Assembly: GCA_022393335.1 (NCBI GenBank)
Contig: JAJEKB010012267.1
Coordinates: 1 to 64,000, forward strand
Source of the DNA: Macrotrachela quadricornifera
Lineage: Eukaryota; Rotifera; Eurotatoria; Philodinida; Philodinidae
Length of the DNA stretch: 64,000 bases
Direction of reading: 5' to 3'
Every line of letters starts with the position of its first letter. Positions within the stretch are counted from its first letter, which is position 1. The notes beneath the pieces are model-generated. The model saw only the letters and a list, made by a program, of their open reading frames with translations, made no database searches and was not told the DNA's origin. Below are positions 36,541 to 49,770 of this stretch, piece after piece. The position numbers were made by a program, and so were the translations under genes.

Positions 36541-37723
36541 CACCAGAGAAATGTACCAATGCTAATAGTTCCCCTACAAATACCATTGGGTATTAGCTCT
36601 CTTAGTAGTTGCAAAGAAACCTGAAATCCAAAAATTTCGAACAGCTAATGATAGATTGTATTTCCTTGATCTCGGAAATCGTTTTTCGATCTTTATGTCA
36701 AACTTTTTCTCACAAATGAAATAATCTGATAAAAAATGTGGCATAACTCAAAATGATATTTCTCCGTAGAAATATTTTATCTCGTTTGGTAAACGGTTTA
36801 ATAAGCATGTGAATTGACAGTAAAATTAGTGTTTCAAGTTCTATAACAAATAATTCTATGTAGAAAAGATTCTTAAGTGCAAGATTGTTGTATTCAAGAC
36901 GAATCTCTAATGGTTATCGATAACATTCGAATAACGTTTTCAGTTATATATGTATACCCCTATAACGAAATTTGAGGAATTGAATAAATAGAACAGAAAG
37001 AAAGTGTCATTTTAAAAGGATCTATTTCATCCAATTATTGTAAAGTCTATCTAATTAAAAAATTCTATTTCAATATTTTCTTGGAGTTTATATTACCATA
37101 AACAAATTCGACCATTACATCAATTATCAAAACGTAAATTTTTTTTATTTTCTCGTGGTCTTTGCAATGAACTGTTGAAAGTTCAAGTTATCAAAGATTC
37201 ATTTCTGCTGTAATCGCTTTTAAAAAAACAATTTCTATTTGTATAGAAGGTGAATGTTGATTCATACATCAATTCAGCACTTATCAATACTGTTTAAAGC
37301 ACATAATCTTAGATAGATGATTTAAATAAATGTCTTATATGATAAAATCCTATGGAACATCATTGTTCTATTGAGTTATGCTAACTCTAATGTTATCGAA
37401 GAACTATTTTCGATAGAAACTATCATTATAAATGACTAAACCCTCGAATTATCATTTTCTTTATATTTTCTTCGTTCTTTGCTTTAGAAGCCGACGCCGA
37501 TTTGTTTTTCTTCGTACTTCATTTCGTATCAGTGGACGCGTTGACCATGTGGGTCAGAAATAAAACAATGAAGAGAAAAAGAAAGAAAATCTTCTTTACA
37601 TATATATATATATAGACTTGTAATTATAGATGTATTCGTCAGTTAAATAGATGAATAATTCATTTCTTTTATTTCTCACTTCTCTTAACCTGATAGTATC
37701 GATTTTCTTTGTTTAGATAGTAA
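36541..37723. other. Gene-free stretch
   Basis: No coding signal recognised. A (ta)n microsatellite lies near 37598-37613. The last 100 bases contain an acceptor-like 'ctttgtttag' just before the next gene. Confidence 0.55.
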
Positions 37724-38452
37724 ATGACTAATCTCATAAAGTTCATAAAAGATCATCGAGATCTTATTGAAGATTTAATTGATTTTCTGTTTATCAGTAT
37801 ACCACTTTTTTTTTATATAATGGTTATGTCTTGGTAAAAGAAAACACGGTAAATAAAAGTTTTTTTCAATGAAAATTTCATCTTAAGTTTTAATAGATTC
37901 AATTAGAGAAAACTGATTGTAAGCAAGTGAAAATAGATGTTGTAAATTACACGAACAACGTTAAATCTTTGAAAGTTTCAATACGACAACGTATAGATGA
38001 TATTTTAATCGATTTCACGGTAAGTCAGAAAATGAATATCATTGCAAATAATAAAAACTTATTTGTAGGATAAACAAACAAATTCAAAGAATGAAATAAT
38101 CATTTCATTAAATGATAACAAATGTAATTCATTGGATAAATAGTAAGCTATTTTGACGATTTTAATTGTTTTTTAGCATTTGTTTCGTTTTTTAGTGTCA
38201 AAGAAAAAATCATCGAATTATTCAAATGGCTCAATTTAAAATCAAAATTGTTTTTAAAAAGTTTTTCAATTGAACAATTGAAAATTGACTTGATCGATTT
38301 GAAATTACCAATATCCATTGATCAATCTTCGTATGAAACTTGTAAGAAAAACTTTCTTTTATTAACATATCGATTAACGTCTTGTTTTCTATACAGTTTC
38401 ACCATTGAACATATGCATTCCTGGTGAACAAGATGAAATAAAGCAAGTTTAA
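37724..38452 (+). CDS. Hypothetical five-exon protein
   Basis: Exons 37724-37822, 37897-38019, 38069-38142, 38196-38341 and 38397-38452 join in frame across small GT-AG introns and give 165 residues ending at TAA. The protein is rich in Lys, Ile, Leu and Asp ('VKIDVVNYTNNVKSLKVSIR', 'KEKIIELFKWLNLKSKLFLK'). Residues 10-30 are hydrophobic and could be a membrane or signal-anchor segment. No family recognised. The first exon is the weakest: its 3' boundary (ATG|gttatg) was chosen only because it keeps frame. The consistent phase of four further introns argues for a real gene. Confidence 0.5.
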
Positions 38453-38983
38453 CTTTTGTGGACCTTAACTTAAAAAAATATTTATTTATTTTAGTAAAGG
38501 TGATTTGAATACACCAAATTAAAAATTTGATCAACATGAAAAAAAGTACTGGATTCTTTCTGTTGAAATAAAAAATGATTGATGAACTTGTTTACTTTGC
38601 AATTAGTTTATTTACTTATATTTCATCAACTAACATTAATGTTATTATTTGGAAAAATGTTTTCTTGTATTTTGATGAAGAAAAATATTAGTTTCTGTTG
38701 TGTTTAAGAAAGATTTTTGTGCATTTGGAAAAAAAAACAAGATTTTTTGTATTTTGATTGAAAATAAAAAGATATTTCTCTATTATGATGAAAGAGAAAG
38801 AATTTTGTATGCTGTGTTTAAAAAAAGGTTTCGTTCAGTTTTATCAGTTAGATAAGGAGAGAAATTTTGTCATAGAGAATACAATTATAAGTTTTTTCCT
38901 CACTTCGAGTTACATAACTGATATATGAAAACAAATTTACCGTTTTTCTCATTTTTAATGAATTATTGAAATAAACATGGACA
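38453..38983. other. No gene seen
   Basis: AT-rich sequence with repeated 'tttgatgaaagaaa'-like and 'agatttttg' phrases but no clear period. No coding frame supported. Confidence 0.5.
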
Positions 38984-39202
38984 TCAGCTAATTGATTTAT
39001 AAAAAACAATATTCTTAATTATTACTGAATAAAAAAAAATTTCATAATTAAAATTATCATAAGAAACCAATAAACTATCCTCTGAAACAGATTTATTTTT
39101 TTCATGTTTTTTAACAAAATATGATGTTATATAACTTCCACCATCATCCGGACATGTATGAACAATTCGATCAATGCAAGATCGAATAGATCGTCGAAAC
39201 AT
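38984..39202 (-). CDS. Possible 72-residue small protein
   Basis: An ATG-initiated frame (MFRRSIRSCIDRIVHTCPDD...) with a basic start and mixed composition. Codon use resembles host coding sequence in its first half, then becomes AT-rich. No domain, signal peptide or homologue recognised. It may be a small gene or the end of an exon. Confidence 0.25.
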   Translation of the reverse strand: MFRRSIRSCIDRIVHTCPDDGGSYITSYFVKKHEKNKSVSEDSLLVSYDNFNYEIFFYSVIIKNIVFYKSIS

Positions 39203-39447
39203 GTAATTAACGCCATATATTGATACAAACGATTATTTCTGCATTTTTATAGTTATACTCTCCTTTTTATATTGATCGACGGACGATTTCTTTTTCATTT
39301 CTTTATATCATCGAGCGTCTGATAAGAAATGACAACATATGTTGAATATAACCGTGACCATCGAAGCACCAATGACGAACGAATGAATATTTCTTTTCTG
39401 TGTGATGTTCAGTCAGACATATATATAATTTTCAAATAGTTGTTTAA

Positions 39448-40356
39448 CTCTTGTACGATCTTTGGGGGTCCGACGGGACCCACGATGAGTTTTTCGTTTT
39501 TTTCTACTTGAAGATCTCTTCCTTTCAGAGCCATTTTCCCGCTAATTGTTAGTCTTCTAATGATGTACAAGAGCCGTATGAAATTTCATACTAGAGTCTT
39601 AGCAGTGAAACGCTGAACAGTGGGTCCAGCGGACCCCCAAAGACGTTTGTTGTTATACCAATGATTTTTATTCATATTATATCTGCCCTCTGTTACCGCG
39701 AGAGTTTATTCACGAAAGACTAGTTACTTCAACACTACCAATAGTAAATCAAGCGCTTTTTATCTTTGTTTTACGAAATTTTCTATGTTTTTGTCGAAAT
39801 ATTTGTGCCATCACCTGGTTATAATCACGACAATCTGTCGTGACCTGCATCCTATTCATATGTGACCATAAGAACTTTATCTTTTTATGTATACGTAATG
39901 GACTTTTCCTTTTCTATCGTGTGCGTGTGATGGATTTTTCCTATCATTTTGTTCTTCTTCCTTCTATGTTGTCCTATGAACTTTCCATTCTCTATTCATC
40001 ATCCATGAGATTTTTCCATTCTGGATTTTCGTAGCTCTTGTTATCGTTCTATATATAGCGATGCAATCTAAGAATAAATATAGGCACAGTAGAGTCATAT
40101 ATTGTTCATTCGATGACTTTTTAAAAATATAATATTATCAAAATTTCTCCTCAAAAGTTTTAAAAATGCGATCATTTTCATATATTACAACCATACTAAG
40201 CTATCAGCACTTCAAAAAATCATTATATACGCCTTTATCCATCATATGTAGTGCAAAATAGACAAAAAACCAAGTTCTCCTAACTCAATCACATGTGGGT
40301 CCCGCCGGACCCACATAAGACCGTTCGTGCAATAAAATGCGAGGACTGTACGAGGG
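39448..40356. mobile_element. piggyBac-type non-autonomous element
   Basis: A 909-base element flanked by TTAA on both sides (39444-39447 and 40357-40360). The left end 'ctcttgtacgatc' and the reverse complement of the right end, 'ccctcgtacagtc', match as terminal inverted repeats. Sub-terminal palindromic motifs 'gggtccgacgggaccc' (39467), 'gggtccagcggaccc' (39621) and 'gggtcccgccggaccc' (about 40298) are typical of piggyBac-like elements. No transposase frame is present, so mobilisation would need a transposase supplied in trans. The interior contains no credible gene. Confidence 0.8.
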
Positions 40357-40360
40357 TTAA

Positions 40361-41185
40361 CAATTAAAAGAGAAATTTATGGAATTAAGATAAAAGAATG
40401 AAGTGCCAAAACTTTTGTGTATTAATATGACTAACGAATTTCTATTGAATAAACTGTGTAATTTTATTTGTGATATATTGATCTCATACGATAGAATATG
40501 ATGAACTCATCGAAATAAGAGAAAGCAAATGAACTAATACGTCGAAGGTGAACGCGAATTATATTCGTCCAAGAGAAAAGAAAACCTTCTTGGAAAATCA
40601 ATTCGATGAACTGCGACACCAATTTAATTTAAGCATTTTTTCCAAAACTTCAGTTGGAGATCGAATCGAATTGAATCAAGTTATTTGTCTATTGAATTCT
40701 CTATCAGGATGGATGTGATGATTTAAAAATTTGCCTATCAATATCAAATGCTCACAATGAAAATTCTGAATATAACACTCTTTGTCTTTCACAGCAAAGT
40801 TTCAACTATAAATATGTGTAGATAACTAAACTATTTTTTTTGGAAAAATTCCATTCTGGGAAAATTCTTCGTTTAAACATCGTCAAACTTTTTTCATTAC
40901 AACTTCTGATAGTGGTTTCATTTTCAAGTTTCGATTAAAAACAGAAATACTAGTAGAGTGGAATTCTGAAGTCGTCATTCTACAAATGACGTAGTCTTGA
41001 ATAACTGTAAAAGACGCATAAAAATCCATTAAAAATAGTCGTTATTTTTTGTTCGAAAAACGTGAAAATTTGATATGTTTAGCTGCCAGAGAATTAACAG
41101 AAAAGAAAGAATAAATTTTAAAAAACTTTATTTTATTGAAAGAAGTTTTTTTTTTAAATTTACGAATTTTTCTTCAGGTACAAGT
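40361..41185. other. Gene-free stretch
   Basis: No gene or repeat recognised; short AT-rich frames only. Confidence 0.55.
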
Positions 41186-41189
41186 GAAC

Positions 41190-41385
41190 AATCGACAATT
41201 AGGCATGCACCAAATCCAAAACTCGTTTTGGAGTTTTGGTTTCGAATTTTGGTTTTGAAATGGTTTTGGTTTTGACATAGATTTTGGTTTTGAGGTGTTG
41301 AGTTTGATACAGTTTTGGTTTTGACACTATAGATTTTGGTTTTAAATACCTGGAAAAAAATAAAGCTTGACCATGATAAATTCAC
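41190..41385. repeat. ttttgg-word repeat element
   Basis: Begins with 'ttaggcatgcaccaaatcca' and continues as iterations of 'ttttggttttga' to about 41345, then ends near 'gcttgaccatg'. The start resembles 35908 (ttaggcttgcaccaaaccca), so at least two copies of the same family are in the window. Frames read across it on both strands (41075-41275 and 41128-41385) are repeat-derived. Confidence 0.55.
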
Positions 41386-42668
41386 AAGTTGCTCTTATAA
41401 ACTTGAATATTGTTACTCTTTTTGACAAGTTTTTTTATATAATATTAGATAAACAATTAATTTTGTTCATTTCAATTCATAGAAGGTACACTTTTACAAT
41501 ATGTAGAATTTTTTGAGGAATGATTCTGATACAGTCCTTAGTAGAAGTTAGTCTTTCCCATTGTTTTTTTAACAAATCCTCTATATTTTGTTCTAAAAGA
41601 CGACCTTGTGTCAAGTTCACCTCTAATTTAGTTTTCTTAGAATTAAAATAAAATGGTTTCTTTCGATGCTATATCACTCACAATGTCTTTTCATATGCAT
41701 TGCTAATTACAAACAAAGCACGTACGTATATATACGACGAATGTTTTCAAGTGCTAAGCTCACCTTTCCCAGCTTTGTACTATTCAGCTTTATCGACTAC
41801 ATTTGCAGTGCTGGAATGTTTCACAACTGAATTAAGATATTATTAAATGAAGACATCTCACTAAACAACTTGTTATGGACTATAGGCAAATGATTGATCT
41901 ATGATTTGTGTACTGAACATTCTTATATATTTATCTAGAATATTTTTATTAGTAGAGCATGATTTATCCTTTAATTATATCGTACTAATGAGTTTCATTT
42001 GCTTGATAACATAATCTTCATAATGATGAATAAAAACTAAATTTAAGTTTTTCTTTTTCATCTATTATATAAAATTGGCGTACGCCTTTCAATAACTATT
42101 CCCTGTATGTATGTCCTTTAAATAACACAATGTACAAGTGATCAATTAACACATTTTTTGCCTTCTTCGTTTTTTTTCTAGAGGATCCATTCTCTAACGA
42201 AAACATGAGAAAAAAGTACGAAATACTTGTATCACTCTGTTTTTTTAATCACTAATCGAACGACAGATTAAAATCCATTAATCAACTACTTGAATATGTG
42301 TCTTTTTTTTCTGCAATGTTTTTCTTATCAATGTAAAAAAAAAAAAGAAAAGAAAATTAGTGACATTAAATGTACAGAATCTGATCAGCTACACTTAATA
42401 GAAGAGTGTAAAAGAAAAGGGAGAGAGTGAGAGTGAGAAAGCAAACGAACGGTAAAAGATGAAGATGTTTGACTTTGAATGTGACGAAAAAATGAATTTT
42501 TTTTTCTTCTGTCTCTCTTCAATTGTTCTGAAAGAAAATTTTCATTGTTACTACTTTTGCTTATTCATTATTATATAAAGATACCAATGTTATTTATTGA
42601 ATTTTAATATCACTTATGTTATTATAAATATCTAGTCTATTTAATTGAAATTAATTAATTCATTAAAT
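41386..42668. other. Intergenic upstream of the 42.7 kb gene
   Basis: No coding frame supported. Contains A/T runs and purine-rich 'gagagagtgagagtgagaaa' at about 42421, possibly promoter-proximal DNA of the following gene. No defined promoter element can be named. Confidence 0.5.
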
Positions 42669-44938
42669 ATGCCTAACAATTGTTCAACACTCATTCAACG
42701 TAAACAAAATATTCTTCATAAGGTTCTACGAAGCAATAGTGAAGGTAAACTGCAGAATGGTGAGAAAAAAAAATTATTCAATCTAGTTCTTTTTGCATAT
42801 AATTAGAAATTTGTTTGTTGAAACCATATATAGAGAAATAAGATGATCATTGTCATCACCATATTGAAAATTAGGTTACTTTAAATTATAATTTTCTCTA
42901 GTATTTGATGTATCTATAAAAAGAAAAAAGAATTAATATGAGTGTAGTGGATGAAATAATCAATTGCTTCATAATCTTTTCAATTTCTATTCTTTTTGTA
43001 TGAATGATGATTCGGAAAAAGTAAAAAACGAAAGTGAAAGAACGATGAAACCTTAGTATAGAGTATATTACACCTACGTTCATAAAATTCTATTGTTGTA
43101 CAAACACAAATGTCATCAGTTTTTTTTTATATGAATTCAAACTATAGACTTTAATAAAATGACTTACTAGCTAAAAGAAGTAAGAATTAATTTCATCAAT
43201 GATAAATTATTATAGTGGTTTCAATAATTTATGTCAATTGTTTTTATTAACTGAAGGAAGACAAAATGTTTTTCTGACTAATAAAAAACATTTTTCAAAT
43301 AAAATTTTTTGTGAGTATTGTATATGTAGAATTAGTTGATCTAAATTTAAAAAGGGATTACTATGAAAAAGAATCTTCTTTTTCTTAGCTGTTACCGAAA
43401 CTACTTCTGAATTACGCGTAGGTGGTGTTGGAAAAACTTCTACGTATTCATCATCAGCCAATCAGTTAACACCTAATGCAACAGCAGCTCCAGCTACTCG
43501 TCGATCGAATATATTTCCTGCTAATCGTATACAACCAACTAGTGATCATATCTATGAAACACATTTACCATCAATTCGAGATGTAACTAGTACTGTTGAA
43601 CGACAACATCAATTATATGATGATTTCAATTCTCGTCCTCATTCTAAAACTCCTTTACGAAGTATTAGTCCAAAAAGTGCTGGTCGTCCTCAATCTGCAT
43701 CAATTTCATCCATTTTTAATACACTTTCAAAACGATCAACAGAAAATTTTATGAGTTCAAATGGTGAAATTGATGAATTAATAGTACCACCTAGTCGTCA
43801 TTCACAACGACCAAGTAATGACAATAATAAATATGCAACTGGCACTAATCATATTACTATTAAACAAACGATAGTACCTCAAAAGTATTCAGGTGATAAT
43901 GCTGCTGATAGTCGTTATTCATTAAGTCCACCCAATTCAAGTCAACAACACCAACGACCAACAACATTATCAGGTAGACTTCGATCAGCTGTATCCAACG
44001 CACAAGTTGAAAATCCACTTATATATGAAACAATAGCAAAAGAACGAACCAACACTGGTAAATCTATTATTTTATATTTTATACATACATATTAATTATA
44101 TTTTTAAGGACAACTTTATCAACGACGTACAAATAATATTGTTAAAGCACCAATTAAACAAAAAATAGATAAATATCGTCGTCGTTCAGAAGAAGTAACG
44201 CATGCTACGTATGGAAATACATTAATGAATACAGCAAATGCTGGTTTATCTGCTACAACACCTGCATTAGCTACTTCATCATCAACTCGTTCTAAACCAC
44301 CACCATCTCCAACACCAGTTCGTCGTGTTACGTCAGATGCTGAAATTCAAGCTCGTCTCGAAGTTCTTCGTTTATCAATGGAATCGAATGTTATGCAAAC
44401 AGATCACCAGCAACAGCAACAACAACAAAATTCTCGTAGTCGTATTAAATCTCCATATTTATATGCTACACATCAACAATTAGCTCCATCACCAACTCCT
44501 CAAACTCCACCTGTACTTATTCGTCGGAGTCAACCAATTTCTTCTGCTATTCCTATTCAACATCGTCAAAGTAATGGTATAAACTATCGACGACAACAAC
44601 AATCATCTGTAAAACATTCAACAAATACCGGTCAAGGAAATCTTTATTTAGCTTTTATAGCATCACGCCATTTATCAACATTAGAAGATACATTATATGA
44701 ATCTGATATAGATCATCCAAAATTATTACGTATATTTACATGGTTAAAAAATGTTGAAGAATATCGTCATCAACAATCTGATCATGATAAATTAATAATT
44801 GAACAAAATCAACGTATGTCAATACAAGATGATAATTTATCATTATATTCTGAAATACAATATGCTGTCGATGATTTACCAGCAAATACAAGTGGAAAAC
44901 CATGTGAAAAAATTGCTACAATGCAATTTGAAGATTAA
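42669..44938 (+). CDS. Ser/Thr/Gln-rich disordered protein
   Basis: Three exons, 42669-42744, 43389-44057 and 44109-44938, join in frame and give 524 residues. Nearly the whole chain is low in hydrophobics and rich in Ser, Thr, Pro, Gln and Arg, with SP/TP sites ('SPKSAGRP', 'PPPSPTPVRR', 'APSPTPQTPP') and a Q run near 'DHQQQQQQQN'. The only compact-looking part is near the C-terminus: 'LAFIASRHLSTLEDTLYESD' followed by 'HPKLLRIFTWLKNVEEYRHQ', probably two amphipathic helices. No family recognised. The pattern suggests a phosphorylated scaffold or cytoskeletal regulator, but function is unknown. The first intron (644 bases) is long for this window. Confidence 0.75.
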
Positions 44939-45670
44939 ATTATATAAACTATACACATATATACAATAACGATGAATATTTGGTGCTTCCTATTTTTTTT
45001 TTTGTTTTTGTTGAAGAGAATTTTTCATAGAAGAACAGTTTTTTAATTTTTGAATTAAATATAATATAAACAATCATGCCATTGTTTTATCTTTTTTAAT
45101 TCTTCGTTAGATTTTGACTTTGCATGTGCGCATTCAAAACAATCAAAATAAATTGAATTATCTGTTCAAAATCTTGAGCAGATTTTGTTCTTTACCAGGA
45201 TTGTTGAGACAATCTATAGTTTTACATCAGCATGATATGAAACGGCTTTTTCGAATACATGATGAATTCTAATTGATTATTTCGCTTTTTTTTTTATTTC
45301 AACTTTTTCTTCCTTCCTCTAAGAGATAATTGTATTGAATATTACTATCACAAAGTTTCTATTCCACCAGGTACGTTGCAGACAATGTTTCTATCATCAA
45401 GGTTGATGCCCTAAATCAATTCAACAGTACGACATTTCAAATCTGTATCATTCATTCTTAATAGATAACTAAATTTATTATTATGGAGAAGTATGAATGG
45501 CTATTGAAAGTAATCTTGTTGTAGAAAAACAAGAATGATGAATTATTTCCGTAAAATATCGTACTTAAGACTAAGCATATACCAAACTCCAATAACTTAA
45601 GATATTAGTTAATAATTGAAGACGAAAGATTATTTACTTTTTATTTTTTTAAATTTATTTAGAAAAAAAT
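44939..45670. other. Convergent intergenic region
   Basis: Lies between the 3' ends of the disordered-protein gene (+) and the NAP1-like gene (-). AT-rich, with no gene or repeat recognised. Confidence 0.6.
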
Positions 45671-46756
45671 TTATAAAAGTTTTTGAGAACTATCAGATGA
45701 AGTTAAATCATCATCTTCTTTTCCATCAAATATAGGTAAACCTTCGCCTGTAAAAAAGAGTATAGCTCTAGGTAATACACGTTGTTTTAATAATAATCCA
45801 AATTCAATATCACTTTCTAAACGTATTTGATCTTCATCTGTCATTTCATTAATACCATTAGGTGGAATAATTGGTGGTGAAAAAAAATCAAAAAATGATT
45901 TAGTAGGTTCTTCAATTTGTATACAACGAATTTGTCCTGTTGTTTTATTTCGTATACGTTTATTACGTTTTCGAATCATAAGATTATGATCAGATTTCCA
46001 TGTAATTAAACAACCATGACAATAATCAACTTCAGGACCATCATATGATCGATATGGATTTGTATCATCTAATTCAAGACGAATAGAATAATTTTTAGTA
46101 AGAATTGTTTGAGTAAAAAATGGATTTGATGGTAAAAAATGAAATTCAAGAGTAAAACTAGTTGATTGAGAATTTGGTGGATTAAGAATACAACGAATAT
46201 CAATAAGATATTTTAAACAAAGTTCATCTCGTGATTGAATAGGAAAATCATATGAACCAAGATTTTTAAGAACTATTAGCCAAAAATTTGGTAAACCTTT
46301 TTCGGAAATATTTAATTGAATATTTGAAAGATCTATAGAAAAAAAAAGAATAATTTAGATTTTTTTTCTTAAAAAATTATAATTACTCTTTGAAGTATTT
46401 GATGGATTTTTATTTGATACTTGTTCCAATTTTTGTGAAATCGATTGATTTAAATCAATTTCAGATATTTGATTCGATGTATTTGACCAATTAATTTTTT
46501 TTTCAAGTTCTGTAGGTTCACATGAACCATCAATAATTTTTCGTCGTCTTTCTAAAATTTTTTCAAATTGAGGATTATATGCATATTGTAAATCTTGAAG
46601 TTGTCGATAAAATTCAACACGTAATCGAAAATATTCTGCTTGATAATTAAGTAAAGCATTTATTCGACGTTGAATATCAGGCCGACAATTTGACCAAAGA
46701 CTTGATGATGAACGATGAATATCAATCATTGTTTCAGGTGTATTGATTTCTGCCAT
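45671..46756 (-). CDS. NAP1: Nucleosome assembly protein 1-like
   Basis: Two exons, 46756..46387 and 46332..45671, joined across a 54-base intron, give 343 residues. NAP-domain features in order: N-terminal long helix ('DIQRRINALLNYQAEYFRLR'), 'YEKRRxII'-type segment ('ILERRRKIIDGSCEPTE'), 'GLPNFWLIVLKNL', 'LKYLIDIRCIL', 'FTLEFHFLPSNPFFT', 'YDGPEVDYCHGCLITWK', 'SFFDFFSPP' and 'FTGEG'. NAP1 proteins are H2A-H2B chaperones that shuttle histones and assemble nucleosomes. The usual long acidic C-terminal tail is reduced to a short 'DGKEDDDLTSSDSSQKLL'. The frame is intact, and the ATG at 46756 is the first and fits the family start. Confidence 0.92.
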
Positions 46757-46954
46757 TTAAATAAATAGATTTTTTTTTATTCAAATAATGAAATAATCAA
46801 CTATTATTTAGATTTCGCGCAAATTTTTCAAAACTTATACTACACTTCATATTCAAGCAAGATTTATTCATAATGATTATTATTAAAAACCAAATTCGTC
46901 TCTTATAACTATTAAAAGATAGTGTATATGATTTCGTGAAGATTAAGAAGAAAT

Positions 46955-47098
46955 AAAGCGCAGAATCCTGGCATTCTCCGAAATCCAACAGAATTATAAA
47001 TTCTGCACTTTTCCTAAAACCGAACAAAAGTATTCTGTTTTGGAAAGAACTTCTTAGAAATTCTTATGGAATTCAGGATTCCAGGATTTTGTGCTCTA
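46955..47098. mobile_element. MITE with GCAGAATCCTGG-type ends
   Basis: The left end 'gcgcagaatcctggcattct' is matched by the reverse complement of the right end, 'gagcacaaaatcctggaatcc'. The interior iterates 'gaattctg / ttctg / ggaatt' words. About 144 bases. No target duplication found. It sits just upstream of the NAP1-like gene start. Confidence 0.5.
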
Positions 47099-49770
47099 TC
47101 TCTTGACATAACCTGATAGATCTATAAGTGAAATAGTATCTGAAAATATTGAACAAATCTATTGTCTCATTAGTAATTCCAATCCATTTAAAACAGAATT
47201 GAATACAGTTCATCAAAAGTTTACTATTATGATGTCAATTAAAGAATAACAAAAAATATTTAGGAAACGAGTATTTTTTTGTCAATTCCTATTTTTTTAA
47301 AAATCATTCTCTTATTTATTTGTTTGACCTTAAGAATAGAAAAAATATAAGTTCCATTTTTATAATGATTGACTCATAACCATTAAGTAAAACTTCACAT
47401 GATTATAAAATGACATTAAAAATTTATTTCCATCTCACAATTTATGATGTTTTATGATATCAATAAGACGACTACATCTGAAAAGTTTTGCTTGAAAATA
47501 TTTTTTTCGTTTCTTAAATTTCAAAGTTGTCCTTGTATTGAAATTAAGAAAACTTATTTCTATTGAATAATAATCATTAACCTCTTGCCAATAAAATGAA
47601 GTTTCTACGTATAATATAAGTACTTTTTTTTCAAGTACTCTTCATGAAATAATGTGAATAGTTTCATCTTATAAAAAAACAGTCATCATAATTGTAATTA
47701 AGTATCCTTTTTTTAGAACCAAAAAAAAAGAATACTTTCATATATAAAAGCTATTGAGTAATATTCATTTTGTTATTATTTTTTAATCTTTTTTTTTCAA
47801 TATAAAAAGAAAAAAAAATATCAATAAATTCTAACACTTTATGAAAATGTTTGATCAACTATCGGTATTATAAGATAGAGGATAATCACAAAAAACAAAA
47901 AAGATAGCGTGTGAATATATGACATACTGTTTCTCACAGTTTATTCTTTTATCTTTATTCATGTTAAACTAAGAAACTAGTAGTCATTTGTCAGCTTCAT
48001 GAATGAAGAATTGTTAATGATGCAGTCAACTCAAAACGTTATAGCAGGAAATTGAAGTAAAAAAATCTTCAATATAGATAAAAAAAATGATCAATTAAAC
48101 TTTCCATTTATACACAAATGAAAAAAAAAGACGAACTTCTGGTCTTCACTAATGATGATACTGTTTACAATATGTAAGCAATACACACTTGCTTATAAAT
48201 ACTATCATAATAAAAAGACCGACTTATGATCATTGTTTTTATACATATAGATAATGTGAACTGCTTTTCTTTTTTTTTTTTTTGATAAATACATTCGTAC
48301 TCATTATCTTATGTGATAATCATCAAAAGAATAGAAAAGTTTCTCTCATGAGACCTTTAATTTTATTTTTTAGTCCTTGAACGTGTCATTTATTCAATTT
48401 TCATTTTATAATAATAGTGTTGGCCATTAGAGATTACAGATTTATTATTTTTTTTCGTGTTACTAAAAATAAAATCGATTTGTCATTCCAATACATCAAC
48501 AGCTTGCTCACACTTTCACAGGATAGAAATAATAATAATGAAACATGTTCACGTGTGAGAAAATCAAATTTTCATTATAACAAAAAAAAAACAATTAATT
48601 ATCAATTGGTGCTGTAACGACATGCGTTTATAGAAAAAAAAAGAAGGTTTGTTTATTGCATATATTATTATACTCTAGAAAACAAACTGTATAATGCATC
48701 GTTATGGCTTCTGGTAGGAAATTAGCTTGAAGGCAAAAATTTGCTTATCAAGTCATTCAATCATTAATCGACGCGTCACTTCGTATTTAAATAGACAAAA
48801 TAAGATATGAACGAGATGGAGATGTCAACAAGCGTAAAAAAGAAAAACGGAAATATTTCTATTGGGATTATTGTTATCACTGTTGTGATAGTGCATCATC
48901 TGATTGTTAAAAATAATTTACGTATCTATTGTTCTACGATCGATATTTATATATATCTAAATGACATGCAAACTTCCTACTATGAGAATTTCTTTTTTTG
49001 TTCTTCGAATCATATATCTCAAAAAACAATAGAGAATAAGAAGGAATGAACAATATTTTTTAAATTGAAGTGACAGTTGATGTAAGTATATATTGTTACT
49101 GAAAATTCATTATGTATTCTGTTCTTTTCTATTATTAATGTCGTTTAACTGGAAGAAAATTACTACGATTTTTCTCTCATGAGACAATAATATATTGTTC
49201 GTACCTTTTTTTTGCTTGTGTTTCATCTTGTCTCGTTTTTATTGTTCATGAATATATGTAAGTTTCTTTTTATGTATCATATAGTATACCTGCTAATGAC
49301 CTTTCGAAAAAAAAATCTAATTTGATTGTGTAAGAGATATACATATATGAGATCAGAACTCAGTTGGTGAGACATGATTTTCTAATGATCAATGATTACA
49401 AATAATCAGTATGTCACCTATCTTTCTCTTAGTATCATGATGATGATGATGTAAAACACATTGAGAACATGTACTGTTTGTACATATAGGCAGACTCGTC
49501 TCCTAACAGATAGAGAAAGAGAAAAAGATAGACACCAATCGTACGTTTTCTTTCTTTTCTCTCTTGGTTGAACGCTTGAGCAAGAGGGAAAGAGGGAGAG
49601 AGAGAGAAATCAAATATCACTCAACAAGCTGCTCCACATGAGACATTCATATGAATGCTGCTACTAGTGAGTAAAATCTAATCAGAGATAGGAGTGAGAT
49701 AATCTGACAACAATTCTTTTAAAAGCACTTGATATGATATTCTTAAGTTTTTTTTTTTTTGTATATTTAG
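47099..49770. other. Gene-free low-complexity stretch
   Basis: No coding frame supported. Contains poly(T) and poly(A) runs (for example 48268-48283), a purine-rich 'gggaaagagggagagagaga' near 49586 and a pyrimidine-rich run before 49770, consistent with intergenic and 5' flanking DNA of the LRR gene. Confidence 0.6.

Noticed and set aside
41075..41385. Frames on both strands rich in Trp/Phe or Asn/Gln
   Set aside because: They come from the iterated ttttgg word and have no protein character beyond it.
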